14,772 nt of DNA, from assembly GCA_028822945.1 (NCBI GenBank), contig JAPKCN010000023.1:1-14772 (forward strand). Reading direction: 5' to 3'. Position numbers and translations under genes: made by a program. The stretch is from Porticoccaceae bacterium. GTDB lineage: Bacteria > Pseudomonadota > Gammaproteobacteria > Pseudomonadales > Porticoccaceae. Each line of letters opens with the position of its first letter. Position 1 is the first letter of the stretch. The notes under the pieces are model-generated. The model worked only from the letters and a program-made list of their open reading frames with translations. It was not told the DNA's origin and did no database searches. Below are positions 6,711 through 14,648 of this stretch, one piece after another.

Positions 6711-7736
6711 ATGCAAAATTTTGATCTAACCCTTGACGATAACTCCTCGACCGCACCCATAACCTTACTCTGCAAGGCGGCGGGAGATGCACTTCGCATG
6801 CAGATTCTAAGGGTGTTACAACAAAATTCCTACGGGGTACTGGAGCTCTGCCAAGTCTTCAACATTCGCCAATCGGCGATGAGTCACCACCTTAAAATTC
6901 TCACCCATGCAGGGCTAGTATCCAAACGCCGCGAGGGGACAACACTTTTCTATCGACGCAACTTAGGCAATCCACGCAGCGACTTACAAGAGCTCCAGAC
7001 GACTCTCTTTCGAAGCCTCGACCAACTTTTATTGAACGATAAGATCACCGCTCAGGTCAGCCAAATTAACGACGAGAGATCCGCGGCATCGGTAGCATTT
7101 TTTAACTCTAACGCAACGCGCTTTGAGGCCAACCAAGATCTTATCGCAAGCTGGTCTGACTATGGTGATGGCGTGGAGAACTTTCTTGACGCCAACCTCG
7201 CAAGTACCTCGGTAGCAATTGAAATCGGTCCAGGTTATGGGCAATTTCTCGGTAAATTATCAACATCCTTTGAGCGAGTGATCGCACTCGACAACTCGGC
7301 CGAAATGCTCGAGCAATGCCGCCAACGCGCCGCATTGCAAAACCTACCAAATATCCAGTTTGTGCACGGTGATCCCCGACGGGCCAGAAGCCTGAAGCTG
7401 CGAGCCGACTGCGTGTCACTCAACATGGTACTCCACCACAACCCGGTGCCGGCGGAGATAATTTCCGATTGCGCGGCCCTCCTGAACGCCGGTGGGATGC
7501 TGCTTATTACCGACCTCTGCGACCACAATCAGCAGTGGACTCGAGAGTCCTGCGGCGACCTATGGCTCGGCTTCGAACCAGAACAGTTGGCACAGTGGGC
7601 CACTAGTGTCGGGCTCATCGAGGGTAGTAGTTTGTATTTAGCTCAGCGCAATGGTTTTAGGGTGCAATTGCGCCACTTTGCCAAGCCACTCGCGATGCCG
7701 GCAAACAATATTTCTGAACTACTCTTAAAAACATAA
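6711..7736 (+). CDS. ArsR-family regulator fused to a SAM-methyltransferase-like domain (SahR-like)
   Basis: The 341-residue protein has an N-terminal ArsR winged helix (about 18-85), including the recognition region R-Q-S-A-M-S-H-H-L-K-I-L (53-64) and a wing ending T-L-F-Y-R-R-N. The C-terminal Rossmann methyltransferase domain (about 130-320) has SAM motif I E-I-G-P-G-Y-G (171-177), an acidic residue after strand 2 (A-L-D, 192-194) and G-G-M-L-L-I-T-D (261-268). Such fusions, called SahR in some Proteobacteria, control SAM-cycle genes in response to S-adenosylhomocysteine. Here it lies directly upstream of metK, ahcY and metF, which supports that role. A single cysteine in the ArsR metal-site region (E-L-C, 45-47) does not suggest metal sensing. 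Its stop overlaps the metK ribosome-binding site. Whether the methyltransferase domain is catalytic or only binds ligand cannot be told from sequence. Confidence 0.85.
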   Translation: MQNFDLTLDDNSSTAPITLLCKAAGDALRMQILRVLQQNSYGVLELCQVFNIRQSAMSHHLKILTHAGLVSKRREGTTLFYRRNLGNPRSDLQELQTTLFRSLDQLLLNDKITAQVSQINDERSAASVAFFNSNATRFEANQDLIASWSDYGDGVENFLDANLASTSVAIEIGPGYGQFLGKLSTSFERVIALDNSAEMLEQCRQRAALQNLPNIQFVHGDPRRARSLKLRADCVSLNMVLHHNPVPAEIISDCAALLNAGGMLLITDLCDHNQQWTRESCGDLWLGFEPEQLAQWATSVGLIEGSSLYLAQRNGFRVQLRHFAKPLAMPANNISELLLKT

Positions 7737-7745
7737 GGACGTGTA

Positions 7746-8900
7746 ATGTCGAGCTACAATATTTTTACCTCTGAATCAGTTTCAGAGGGCCATCCAGACA
7801 AGATGGCGGATCAAATTTCCGATGCGGTACTCGACGCTATTATCAGCGATGACAAACACGCCCGTGTGGCAGTCGAGACGCTGGTGAAAACCGGTATGGT
7901 TGTAATCGCAGGCGAAGTACGCACTGACACCTACGTAGATTTAGAACAAATCGTCAGGGGCGTTATTAATGATATAGGTTACAACCATTCCGAACTCGGC
8001 TTTGACGGCAATTCTTGTGCGGTACTAAACGCCATCGGTAAGCAGTCCCCCAATATCGCAGTCGGTGTCGATGCCTACGGCGATAAAGATATTGGAGCCG
8101 GCGATCAAGGACTGATGTTCGGCTACGCCAGCAATGAAACCTCTGCGTTGATGCCAGCGCCGATTCATTACGCTCACCGCCTTATGGAGCGTCAGGCGAA
8201 ACTACGTAAAGACGGCACATTACCCTGGTTGCGGCCAGACGCAAAAAGTCAAGTCACTCTGCGCTATGTCGATGGTATTCCTGTAGCGGTAGACGCTGTC
8301 GTGTTATCGACTCAGCACGCTGGATCGATTTCCCTCGAGGATTTACAAGCTGCGGTAAAAGAAATGATTATCGCTGAAGTTATGCCAACAGAATGGCTTC
8401 ACGACGATACTCAATATCATATAAACCCAACAGGCAAGTTCGAAATCGGCGGGCCAATGGGCGATTGTGGATTGACTGGAAGGAAAATTATTGTCGATAC
8501 TTACGGCGGTATGGCACATCACGGTGGCGGCGCATTTTCCGGCAAGGATCCGACAAAAGTTGATCGATCGGCGGCTTATGCGGGGCGCTACGTAGCGAAA
8601 AATGTCGTTGCCGCGGGCTTGGCAGACCGCTGTGAAATTCAAATATCCTATGCGATTGGAGTATCCGAACCGACATCCATTAGTATCGATACATTCGGTA
8701 CAGGTAAGCTCTCAAACGACGAAATTACCACGCTGGTTCGCGAGCACTTTGACCTTCGACCACGCGGGTTAATTGAAATGCTAGACCTGCGCCGCCCAAT
8801 CTACCGAGCGACAGCAACCTATGGCCACTTTGGCCGCGAACTGGAAGACTTTACTTGGGAAAAGACCGATCGAGCAGAGGCCTTAAAAAAAGCTCTATAA
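7746..8900 (+). CDS. metK: S-adenosylmethionine synthetase
   Basis: MetK makes SAM from methionine and ATP in the cytoplasm, releasing phosphate and pyrophosphate. Its 384 residues equal the usual bacterial length. The N-terminal S-E-G-H-P-D-K (13-19) carries catalytic His16 and metal-binding Asp18. The signature hexapeptide G-A-G-D-Q-G is at 117-122, and the P-loop-like G-G-G-A-F-S-G-K-D is at 260-268, followed by P-T-K-V-D-R-S. The start ATG 7746 is preceded by AAGGA (7735-7739), which overlaps the regulator's stop codon, so the two genes are probably co-transcribed and translationally linked. It supplies the SAM whose product SAH is handled by the next gene. Confidence 0.97.
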   Translation: MSSYNIFTSESVSEGHPDKMADQISDAVLDAIISDDKHARVAVETLVKTGMVVIAGEVRTDTYVDLEQIVRGVINDIGYNHSELGFDGNSCAVLNAIGKQSPNIAVGVDAYGDKDIGAGDQGLMFGYASNETSALMPAPIHYAHRLMERQAKLRKDGTLPWLRPDAKSQVTLRYVDGIPVAVDAVVLSTQHAGSISLEDLQAAVKEMIIAEVMPTEWLHDDTQYHINPTGKFEIGGPMGDCGLTGRKIIVDTYGGMAHHGGGAFSGKDPTKVDRSAAYAGRYVAKNVVAAGLADRCEIQISYAIGVSEPTSISIDTFGTGKLSNDEITTLVREHFDLRPRGLIEMLDLRRPIYRATATYGHFGRELEDFTWEKTDRAEALKKAL

Positions 8901-8965
8901 AACATCTCAAATAACTAACAACGCGTACTGACACATAACGTTAAACAGCAACGAAAGGAAATGCC

Positions 8966-10360
8966 ATGAGTGCCAATGTTCAACCCATTCAAAAAACCGC
9001 GAGCGGTCCAGACTATAAAGTAGCCGATATCGAACTAGCCGAGTTTGGACGCAAAGAAATATCAATTGCCGAATCAGAAATGCCGGCTCTGATGGCGTTG
9101 CGTGAAAAACATCGCGACCTCCAGCCACTCGCGGAGGCGCGAATTCTCGGTTGTATCCACATGACTATTCAAACTGCAGTCCTAATACAGACGCTCGAAG
9201 TGCTCGGCGCTCAAGTGCGCTGGACGTCATGCAATATTTTTTCTACTCAAGACCACGCGGCCGCTGCAGTCGCCGCAAATGGCACGCCCGTATTCGCCTG
9301 GAAAGGTGAAACCGAAGAGGAGTACGAATGGTGCCTTGAGCAACAGATTCTCAAAGATGGCGTTCCCTGGAATGCCAATATGATACTCGATGACGGGGGC
9401 GATCTTACCGCCATGCTGCACCGTAGTTATCCGCAAGTACTGGAGTTTGTGCATGGCGTTACCGAGGAAACCACGACCGGAGTTCTGCGTCTGTACGAGA
9501 TGCTCGAAAAGGGCGAATTAAAGATTCCGGCTATTAATGTCAATGACTCGGTCACTAAATCCAAAAACGATAACAAATATGGATGTCGACACAGTCTTAA
9601 CGATGCTGTAAAGCGTGCCACGGATCATCTCTTGGCGGGCAAGAAAGCGCTGGTAGTTGGCTACGGAGACGTCGGTAAGGGCTCGGCGCAATCACTTCGC
9701 CAAGAGGGTATGATCGTCAAAGTAACCGAGATAGATCCGATCTGCGCTATGCAGGCGTGTATGGATGGCTATGAAGTTGTATCAACTTACACCGACGGCG
9801 ATAGTAATCGTGGAATTAATGCCGAGCTATTGGCACATACTGATCTTTTGGTCACCAGCACCGGCAATTTCAATGTCTGTGGTGGCGAGATCCTCGGCGC
9901 CTTAAAATCTGGCTGTGTAGTGTGCAATATCGGCCACTTCGACAATGAAATAGACACCGAGTACATGCGACGTAATTGGCGATGGGAGGAGATTAAACCC
10001 CAAGTGCACAAAGTCTATCGCGAGACCGACAGTGCCGACCATTTGCTTTTACTGGCCGAGGGACGACTGGTCAACCTCGGTAACGCGACCGGTCATCCGA
10101 GCCGTATTATGGATGGCTCATTTGCTAACCAAGTGCTCGCGCAAATGGACCTGTTCGGTAAGCGTTTCGCCGATCAAAGTGCTGATATTCAAGCTGAAAT
10201 GTTGCGCGTAGAAGTATTGCCCAAGCACCTAGACGAAGAGGTAGCCGCGCATATGGTGCGTGGTTTTGGCGGTGTCATCACTAAATTAACCCAAGCGCAG
10301 GCCGACTACATTAAGGTCTCGATTGATGGTCCATTCAAAAACGACAGCTACAAATACTAA
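8966..10360 (+). CDS. ahcY: Adenosylhomocysteinase (SAH hydrolase)
   Basis: AhcY reversibly splits S-adenosylhomocysteine into adenosine and homocysteine using tightly bound NAD, removing the product inhibitor of methyltransferases. The 464 residues include the insert of about 40 residues (roughly 113-150) found in many bacterial enzymes. Visible sites are I-H-M-T (64-67, His65), E-E-T-T-T-G (167-172), N-D-S-V-T-K-S-K-N-D (193-202, with catalytic Lys198 and Asp202), NAD-binding G-Y-G-D-V-G-K-G (232-239), C-N-I-G-H-F-D-N-E-I-D (320-330) and G-H-P-S-R (376-380). The C-terminus D-G-P-F-K-N-D-S-Y-K-Y keeps the family's final K-Y. ATG 8966 follows AAAGGA with six-base spacing. The 65-base gap after metK is too short for, and does not resemble, the SAH riboswitch that precedes ahcY in some Proteobacteria. 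Confidence 0.97.
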   Translation: MSANVQPIQKTASGPDYKVADIELAEFGRKEISIAESEMPALMALREKHRDLQPLAEARILGCIHMTIQTAVLIQTLEVLGAQVRWTSCNIFSTQDHAAAAVAANGTPVFAWKGETEEEYEWCLEQQILKDGVPWNANMILDDGGDLTAMLHRSYPQVLEFVHGVTEETTTGVLRLYEMLEKGELKIPAINVNDSVTKSKNDNKYGCRHSLNDAVKRATDHLLAGKKALVVGYGDVGKGSAQSLRQEGMIVKVTEIDPICAMQACMDGYEVVSTYTDGDSNRGINAELLAHTDLLVTSTGNFNVCGGEILGALKSGCVVCNIGHFDNEIDTEYMRRNWRWEEIKPQVHKVYRETDSADHLLLLAEGRLVNLGNATGHPSRIMDGSFANQVLAQMDLFGKRFADQSADIQAEMLRVEVLPKHLDEEVAAHMVRGFGGVITKLTQAQADYIKVSIDGPFKNDSYKY

Positions 10361-10393
10361 GGGGCTAATAAAGTTACTATATAGGGTTTTTTA

Positions 10394-11242
10394 ATGTCCG
10401 ATGGAGCGCATTTAAGTTTTGAGTTTTTTTCAGTCAAAAGTGACCTAGGGCGGCAGAATGTAGCCGCCATGTGTCGGCAGCTTGACCGCTACAAACCAGC
10501 TTTTTACTCGGTAACTTACGGTGCTGGGGGGTCGACACGAACTTCAACTCAAAAATTGGTGATGGCAATTCAAAACGAGGGATATACTGCGGCGCCTCAC
10601 CTGTCTTTTGGTGGCGACAGCGCCGATGCGCTGGTCGATTTGCTCGACCTTTACCGAAGTGCGGGCGTTTACAACGTTGTGGCACTCCGCGGCGACCTGC
10701 CCTCGGGCGTCGCCGGCATTGGCAAATTAACGCATGCCAATGAACTAGTCTCGTTGATCCGTGATTCATTCGGCGATCATTTCGACATTTCAGTGGCCGC
10801 CTACCCAGAAATCCACCCCGAGGCAGAGAGTTATGATAAAGATGTGTATTGGTTGGGAGAAAAATTCCGCGCCGGTGCCAACCGGGCTATTACGCAGTAT
10901 TTTTATAACGCCGATGGGTATTTTAGATTTCTCGATGAGGCCGCCAAACAAGGAATCGAAGCGCCGATTGTTCCCGGAATCATGCCGTTGACTAACTACC
11001 AGAATCTCCTCCGGTTCTCTGAAAACTGCGGTGCCGAAATTCCCCGTTGGCTGCGCTGGCAACTAAAGCAGCGCAGTAAAGATAGAGCTGACCTCGTCAA
11101 GTTTGGTATCGATGTAGTCACTGAACTGTGCAACAAATTACTAACCGGAGGCGCGCCTGGATTGCATTTTTATAGTATGAATAACATTACCGTAGTCGAT
11201 GCTTTGTGCAAAAATATTGATCTCGCCCCAAGGCCCGAGTAG
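10394..11242 (+). CDS. metF: 5,10-methylenetetrahydrofolate reductase
   Basis: This FAD enzyme reduces methylene-tetrahydrofolate to 5-methyl-tetrahydrofolate, the methyl donor for converting homocysteine to methionine. At 282 residues it fits the bacterial single-domain form, a TIM barrel. It shows F-E-F-F-S-V-K (9-15) with the proton-donating glutamate at position 10, V-T-Y-G-A-G-G-S-T-R (40-49), A-L-R-G-D-L-P (97-103, Asp101 near flavin), A-Y-P-E-I-H-P (136-142), A-N-R-A-I-T-Q (162-168, Gln168), P-G-I-M-P (194-198) and L-H-F-Y-S-M-N (257-263). The start ATG 10394 has AGGG seven bases upstream, 33 bases after ahcY. Pairing with ahcY couples homocysteine release to its remethylation. Confidence 0.95.
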   Translation: MSDGAHLSFEFFSVKSDLGRQNVAAMCRQLDRYKPAFYSVTYGAGGSTRTSTQKLVMAIQNEGYTAAPHLSFGGDSADALVDLLDLYRSAGVYNVVALRGDLPSGVAGIGKLTHANELVSLIRDSFGDHFDISVAAYPEIHPEAESYDKDVYWLGEKFRAGANRAITQYFYNADGYFRFLDEAAKQGIEAPIVPGIMPLTNYQNLLRFSENCGAEIPRWLRWQLKQRSKDRADLVKFGIDVVTELCNKLLTGGAPGLHFYSMNNITVVDALCKNIDLAPRPE

Positions 11243-11248
11243 ATCGAC

Positions 11249-11980
11249 ATGCGAATTCCGCGACTCTATGTAAATCGACAACTGGGGATCGGCGTGGCCA
11301 CTAATTTAGACGATCAAGAGGCCCGTTATATGCGATCGGTGTTGCGCTTAAAAGAGGGCGACCCAGTCGTGGTATTTAACGGTCTCGGCGGTGAATATCA
11401 GGCACTGCTGCAAACTTCCGGAAAAAACTCGGCGTCGGTAGTGCCCTCAGAGTTTGATGTCATAAACCGTGAGTCGCCCTTGAAAGTTCACCTTGGCATC
11501 GGCATATCGCGCGGCGAACGCATGGATATAGTCATGCAAAAAGCTACGGAATTGGGCGTAACTGAAATCACACCGTTATTTACCCAACGCTGCGAAGTAA
11601 AACTCAATGCTGGCCGAGCCGTTAAAAAAACGCAGCACTGGCAACAAATCGTCGTCAGTGCCTGCCAACAGAGTCAACGCAATCGAGTGCCCACTGTGCA
11701 TCGAGCAGTCGACCTCAGCGATTGGCTCGCAACCACAGGCGGAGAGTTAAAATTAGTGCTTGATCATCGCGGCGGCCTTGGAGTCAAAGATCTAGCTCCG
11801 AGTGCTGTTGGAGTAGTACTTTTAGTTGGTCCCGAGGGAGGCTTCGATAGCGCTGAAATAAGCGCAGTTACAGACGCGGATTTTGTCAGTCTTAGTCTCG
11901 GCCCCCGCGTGTTGCGCACAGAAACGGCGCCGATCGCCGCTCTAAGTATATTGCAAGCGCGCTGGGGAGATCTGCTATAA
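11249..11980 (+). CDS. rsmE: 16S rRNA (uracil(1498)-N3)-methyltransferase
   Basis: RsmE uses SAM to methylate N3 of U1498 in 16S rRNA of the small subunit. The 243-residue protein has an N-terminal PUA-like RNA-binding part starting M-R-I-P-R-L-Y and a C-terminal SPOUT (trefoil-knot) domain. Diagnostic motifs are M-Q-K-A-T-E-L-G (96-103), V-G-P-E-G-G-F (193-199) and L-G-P-R-V-L-R-T-E-T-A (217-227), the knot that binds SAM. It starts six bases after the metF stop with only a weak ribosome-binding site, so translation is probably coupled. Its end lies at the presumed start of the protease gene. It is a SAM user placed at the end of a SAM-cycle operon. Confidence 0.94.
   Translation: MRIPRLYVNRQLGIGVATNLDDQEARYMRSVLRLKEGDPVVVFNGLGGEYQALLQTSGKNSASVVPSEFDVINRESPLKVHLGIGISRGERMDIVMQKATELGVTEITPLFTQRCEVKLNAGRAVKKTQHWQQIVVSACQQSQRNRVPTVHRAVDLSDWLATTGGELKLVLDHRGGLGVKDLAPSAVGVVLLVGPEGGFDSAEISAVTDADFVSLSLGPRVLRTETAPIAALSILQARWGDLL
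11964..11969 (+). promoter_or_regulatory. Ribosome-binding site pointing to an ATA start for the protease
   Basis: GGGGAG lies seven bases before the ATA at 11977-11979, the ideal distance, but about 25 bases before the first conventional in-frame start (TTG 11995). It lies inside the end of rsmE. Confidence 0.45.
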
Positions 11981-11994
11981 ACCGCGTCATAATC

Positions 11995-12741
11995 TTGTGC
12001 TGTTGCTGGCTCCTAATATCCAGTCACGCAATCTCAACCTCGCTTGCCGAGCAGCGAATGACGACATCCGAGTTATTGCAGGCGAGTGGGACAATTTTTT
12101 GCGACGGCGCCATTAGGGGTAGTGGCGCACACATCTATCACCCCTCGGCGAAGCGCTCGATCATCGTCACAGCCGCGCATGTGCTCTACGACAGCCGCGC
12201 AGAAAAGGCCTTTATTAAATGCTGGTACCGCGCTAACAATGCGCGATTTACGGCGTTGCCATTTGCCCAAGTATCCGGGCAGATTAACACGGTCGATCAT
12301 CAAGATGCAGTTCAACGAAGTGAGAACGACTTGGTGTTTGTGGCACTTAGTCGCAAGCTCTCCAGTCCACAAATTCATTTGAGCACCACGCCAATTGTAT
12401 TTAGCAAGGGACCTAAAGCCACGTCGCTTAATTTAGTTGGCTACCATGCTGCAACTGAACGCATGCAAATTGCCACTCACTGCAAGACACTTGTCACCCC
12501 TTATTTTTATAATCAGAAGTTAGTCTTGCACAATTGTCCTACCGGTCCTGGCGCCTCCGGTGGGCCATTGATAGATCTCCACACTCAAACCCTGGTGGCA
12601 GTGCATGGCGGAACCCTGTTAATAGAACATCGAGCTGGAGGCAAAACACAGCCGTGGACGGAATTACAGATCCACCAGGGGCGTGCCATTGACCGGCAGG
12701 TACACACACAATTGGATGACTTTATAGCGCAGTTACCCTAA
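11995..12741 (+). CDS. Secreted trypsin-like serine protease (S1 family)
   Basis: The 248-residue reading from TTG 11995 has the chymotrypsin/trypsin catalytic triad: His62 in V-T-A-A-H-V, Asp112 in S-E-N-D-L-V-F-V-A-L, and Ser188 in G-P-G-A-S-G-G-P-L. Cys36/Cys76 and Cys163/Cys181 could form disulfides, in line with export. The first 18 residues (C-C-C-W-L-L-I-S-S-H-A-I-S) look like a signal-peptide core but lack a positive N-region. Reading back to ATA 11977 adds M-N-R-V-I-I and completes it, and GGGGAG is well placed for that codon. The upstream frame has no ATG or GTG before the TAG at 11893. The substrate is unknown. Its link to the SAM-cycle genes may be only positional. The stop overlaps fabY's stop on the other strand. 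Confidence 0.75.
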   Translation: MCCCWLLISSHAISTSLAEQRMTTSELLQASGTIFCDGAIRGSGAHIYHPSAKRSIIVTAAHVLYDSRAEKAFIKCWYRANNARFTALPFAQVSGQINTVDHQDAVQRSENDLVFVALSRKLSSPQIHLSTTPIVFSKGPKATSLNLVGYHAATERMQIATHCKTLVTPYFYNQKLVLHNCPTGPGASGGPLIDLHTQTLVAVHGGTLLIEHRAGGKTQPWTELQIHQGRAIDRQVHTQLDDFIAQLP

Positions 12742-14648
12742 TTTTCAAATTTGCACATATCCCGCCAAGGATTGTTTACCTCAAAAACAACATCGCGCGC
12801 AAAGCCTGGAACCCGCACACCGCTGCGATCGATTGTAATACCCGCCTCGTCGATCAGGGGCTCGCCAAAACGGTAGATAACATCGAGTTGCGCCGCGTCT
12901 GCCCGCGTTGCGTATAACGACGCATGAGCTCGTGTAACCTTTCTACGAACCACATAATCCTCATATTGATTTGGGTAGCGTTGCTCCATCATTTTTTCTA
13001 CGCGTCCTGGGGCCAATACCACGGCAGTCGCATTGTTGCCGCCAAAGCCCTTAGAGTTGATGAACGCAACATGCATCTCGCAATCGCTAACATCTATATC
13101 TGCGAGAGGGAATATTGCCCGCTCTTGAAACACGTCTGGGGCAACCGCATCGATCGTTTTAATACCCGGTATGATCTGGTAGTGAAAGGTACCCAAAGCT
13201 GACATTAACTGGTCGCCACTGGCCGCTGATAGCGAATGACCGACAAACGCCTTCGCCGCAGTAACCGGCCAATCGTAGATATCAAATGCCTCGGCAATGC
13301 GCTCTATCAATTGCGACTCGGTAATTCGATTAGCCGGTGTGCTAGAGCCATGAGCATGCACAAAGCTGTGCTTTTGAACACTCTCTTCGCCGACGACCTT
13401 AATGGCCGCAGCGACCGCTTTCGAGAACGATAAATAATTGCCAACGCCAGGCGCTGATACCGACTTTTTGACGCCGTCGGCATTGATAAAAACCTCAGGA
13501 ACGGCGCCGTAAATATCGGCGCCCAACTCTAGCGCCAGAGCGTCGTCCATCAGCACCAAGTACTGGGTGGCCTCAGAGAGAACGAAACCACAATTCTCAG
13601 AAAACGGACGGCTAGCGCGGCGATGATCGGGCCGATCGACTCCATCTAACTTACACAAATTGTCATCGCTGGCCAAGGCACCCATATTAGCAAAACCCTC
13701 AGAGATTTCGGGCGTTACACCAGCCTCGGCATTGCCGACGATAGCGACGCGACGCCGCCCACTGCGCACATCGCGCACCGCCGCTTGCAGGACATATAAA
13801 AATGTCGCACAGGCTCCAGTAATAGCCTCGGTATGCCCAACGCTCCCCAATACATAAGCGTTGATAAAGTCAGCAGGCATAGTATTTAGCCCAAGTGGCA
13901 ACTGCTTGGCCGTGGTCCGATTACCGCGCAACCGTGCCTGCATCAAACCGCCAAAGCCTTCATCGGTGATCTGGCTCAGGGCACTCGACGAATAAACACC
14001 GACCTCATCGGGACGCACGTGGGCAATGATGTCTGACCACTCGAGTCCTGTCGAGTGGAGGGCGTCACTGGCACCGACAAGCGCCATCTGCAGACCGCGC
14101 GGATGAAAGCGGGAGGTATAGTGCGCCGATGGATCAAACCCGGAAGGCAATTGACCCGACGCTTTAGATATCAATTCATAATGGGATTCGATCAGATAGC
14201 TGGCATTCGCCGACGTCTGGACTTGAACTCGGCCGTCGTCTAGTTCGGTAATCTGCCAATCTGTCGGGATCGAGCGCGGCAAATCGCGTTTTTGCATACT
14301 AAATTGAATGTGCGATCGATCGTCACGATCAAACTTAACCCGCTTGTGGCCTGGAACTTGTGATGGATCAAATAGCTCAGTTTTACGAACCAGCGTTCCC
14401 TCTAAGGTCTCCGTGCGATAGCGTCTGTCGACCTCACTTGCACTCAGTACTTTGCCGCAGGGTGTTACATAGGCATCAGCTGTTTTTTTTACCAGTGTCA
14501 TTAAACAGGCCAGACCAACCACTGTTTTTTCCTGCTCGTCCGCAGGCAACGACTCCAGCACCGTGCGTCGGAAAGATTGAAAGGAAGAGCTCCGACCCGC
14601 AGCATTATAACCACCAAAACCAACGATTACTGGGAGTGAGTGAGTCAT
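12738..14648 (-). CDS. fabY: Beta-ketoacyl-ACP synthase, FabY type
   Basis: The 636-residue length and the N-terminus L-P-V-I-V-G-F-G-G-Y-N-A-A-G-R match FabY, known from P. aeruginosa as the synthase that starts fatty-acid synthesis by condensing acetyl-CoA with malonyl-ACP, doing the job of FabH. The condensing-enzyme core carries a Cys-His-His set: Cys280 in T-G-A-C-A-T, His433 in V-H-A-H-G-S-S-T-P, and His471 in K-A-F-V-G-H-S-L (with Lys466). N-S-K-G-F-G-G-N-N (531-539) is the usual glycine-rich loop. About 180 N-terminal residues and 90 C-terminal residues lie outside a standard FabB/FabF core. ATG 14648 follows AAGGA at seven-base spacing. It stands alone on the minus strand and converges on the protease gene. 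Other large KAS I/II-like proteins remain possible. Confidence 0.82.
   Translation of the reverse strand: MTHSLPVIVGFGGYNAAGRSSSFQSFRRTVLESLPADEQEKTVVGLACLMTLVKKTADAYVTPCGKVLSASEVDRRYRTETLEGTLVRKTELFDPSQVPGHKRVKFDRDDRSHIQFSMQKRDLPRSIPTDWQITELDDGRVQVQTSANASYLIESHYELISKASGQLPSGFDPSAHYTSRFHPRGLQMALVGASDALHSTGLEWSDIIAHVRPDEVGVYSSSALSQITDEGFGGLMQARLRGNRTTAKQLPLGLNTMPADFINAYVLGSVGHTEAITGACATFLYVLQAAVRDVRSGRRRVAIVGNAEAGVTPEISEGFANMGALASDDNLCKLDGVDRPDHRRASRPFSENCGFVLSEATQYLVLMDDALALELGADIYGAVPEVFINADGVKKSVSAPGVGNYLSFSKAVAAAIKVVGEESVQKHSFVHAHGSSTPANRITESQLIERIAEAFDIYDWPVTAAKAFVGHSLSAASGDQLMSALGTFHYQIIPGIKTIDAVAPDVFQERAIFPLADIDVSDCEMHVAFINSKGFGGNNATAVVLAPGRVEKMMEQRYPNQYEDYVVRRKVTRAHASLYATRADAAQLDVIYRFGEPLIDEAGITIDRSGVRVPGFARDVVFEVNNPWRDMCKFEN

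Noticed and set aside
6711..7736. Metal-sensing ArsR repressor
   Set aside because: The usual metal-binding cysteine pair is absent, and the methyltransferase-like fusion and gene context point to SAM/SAH sensing.
8901..8965. SAH riboswitch upstream of ahcY
   Set aside because: The gap is only 65 bases, AT-rich, and lacks the conserved GC-rich pairing and pseudoknot elements; control by the ArsR-type regulator is more likely.
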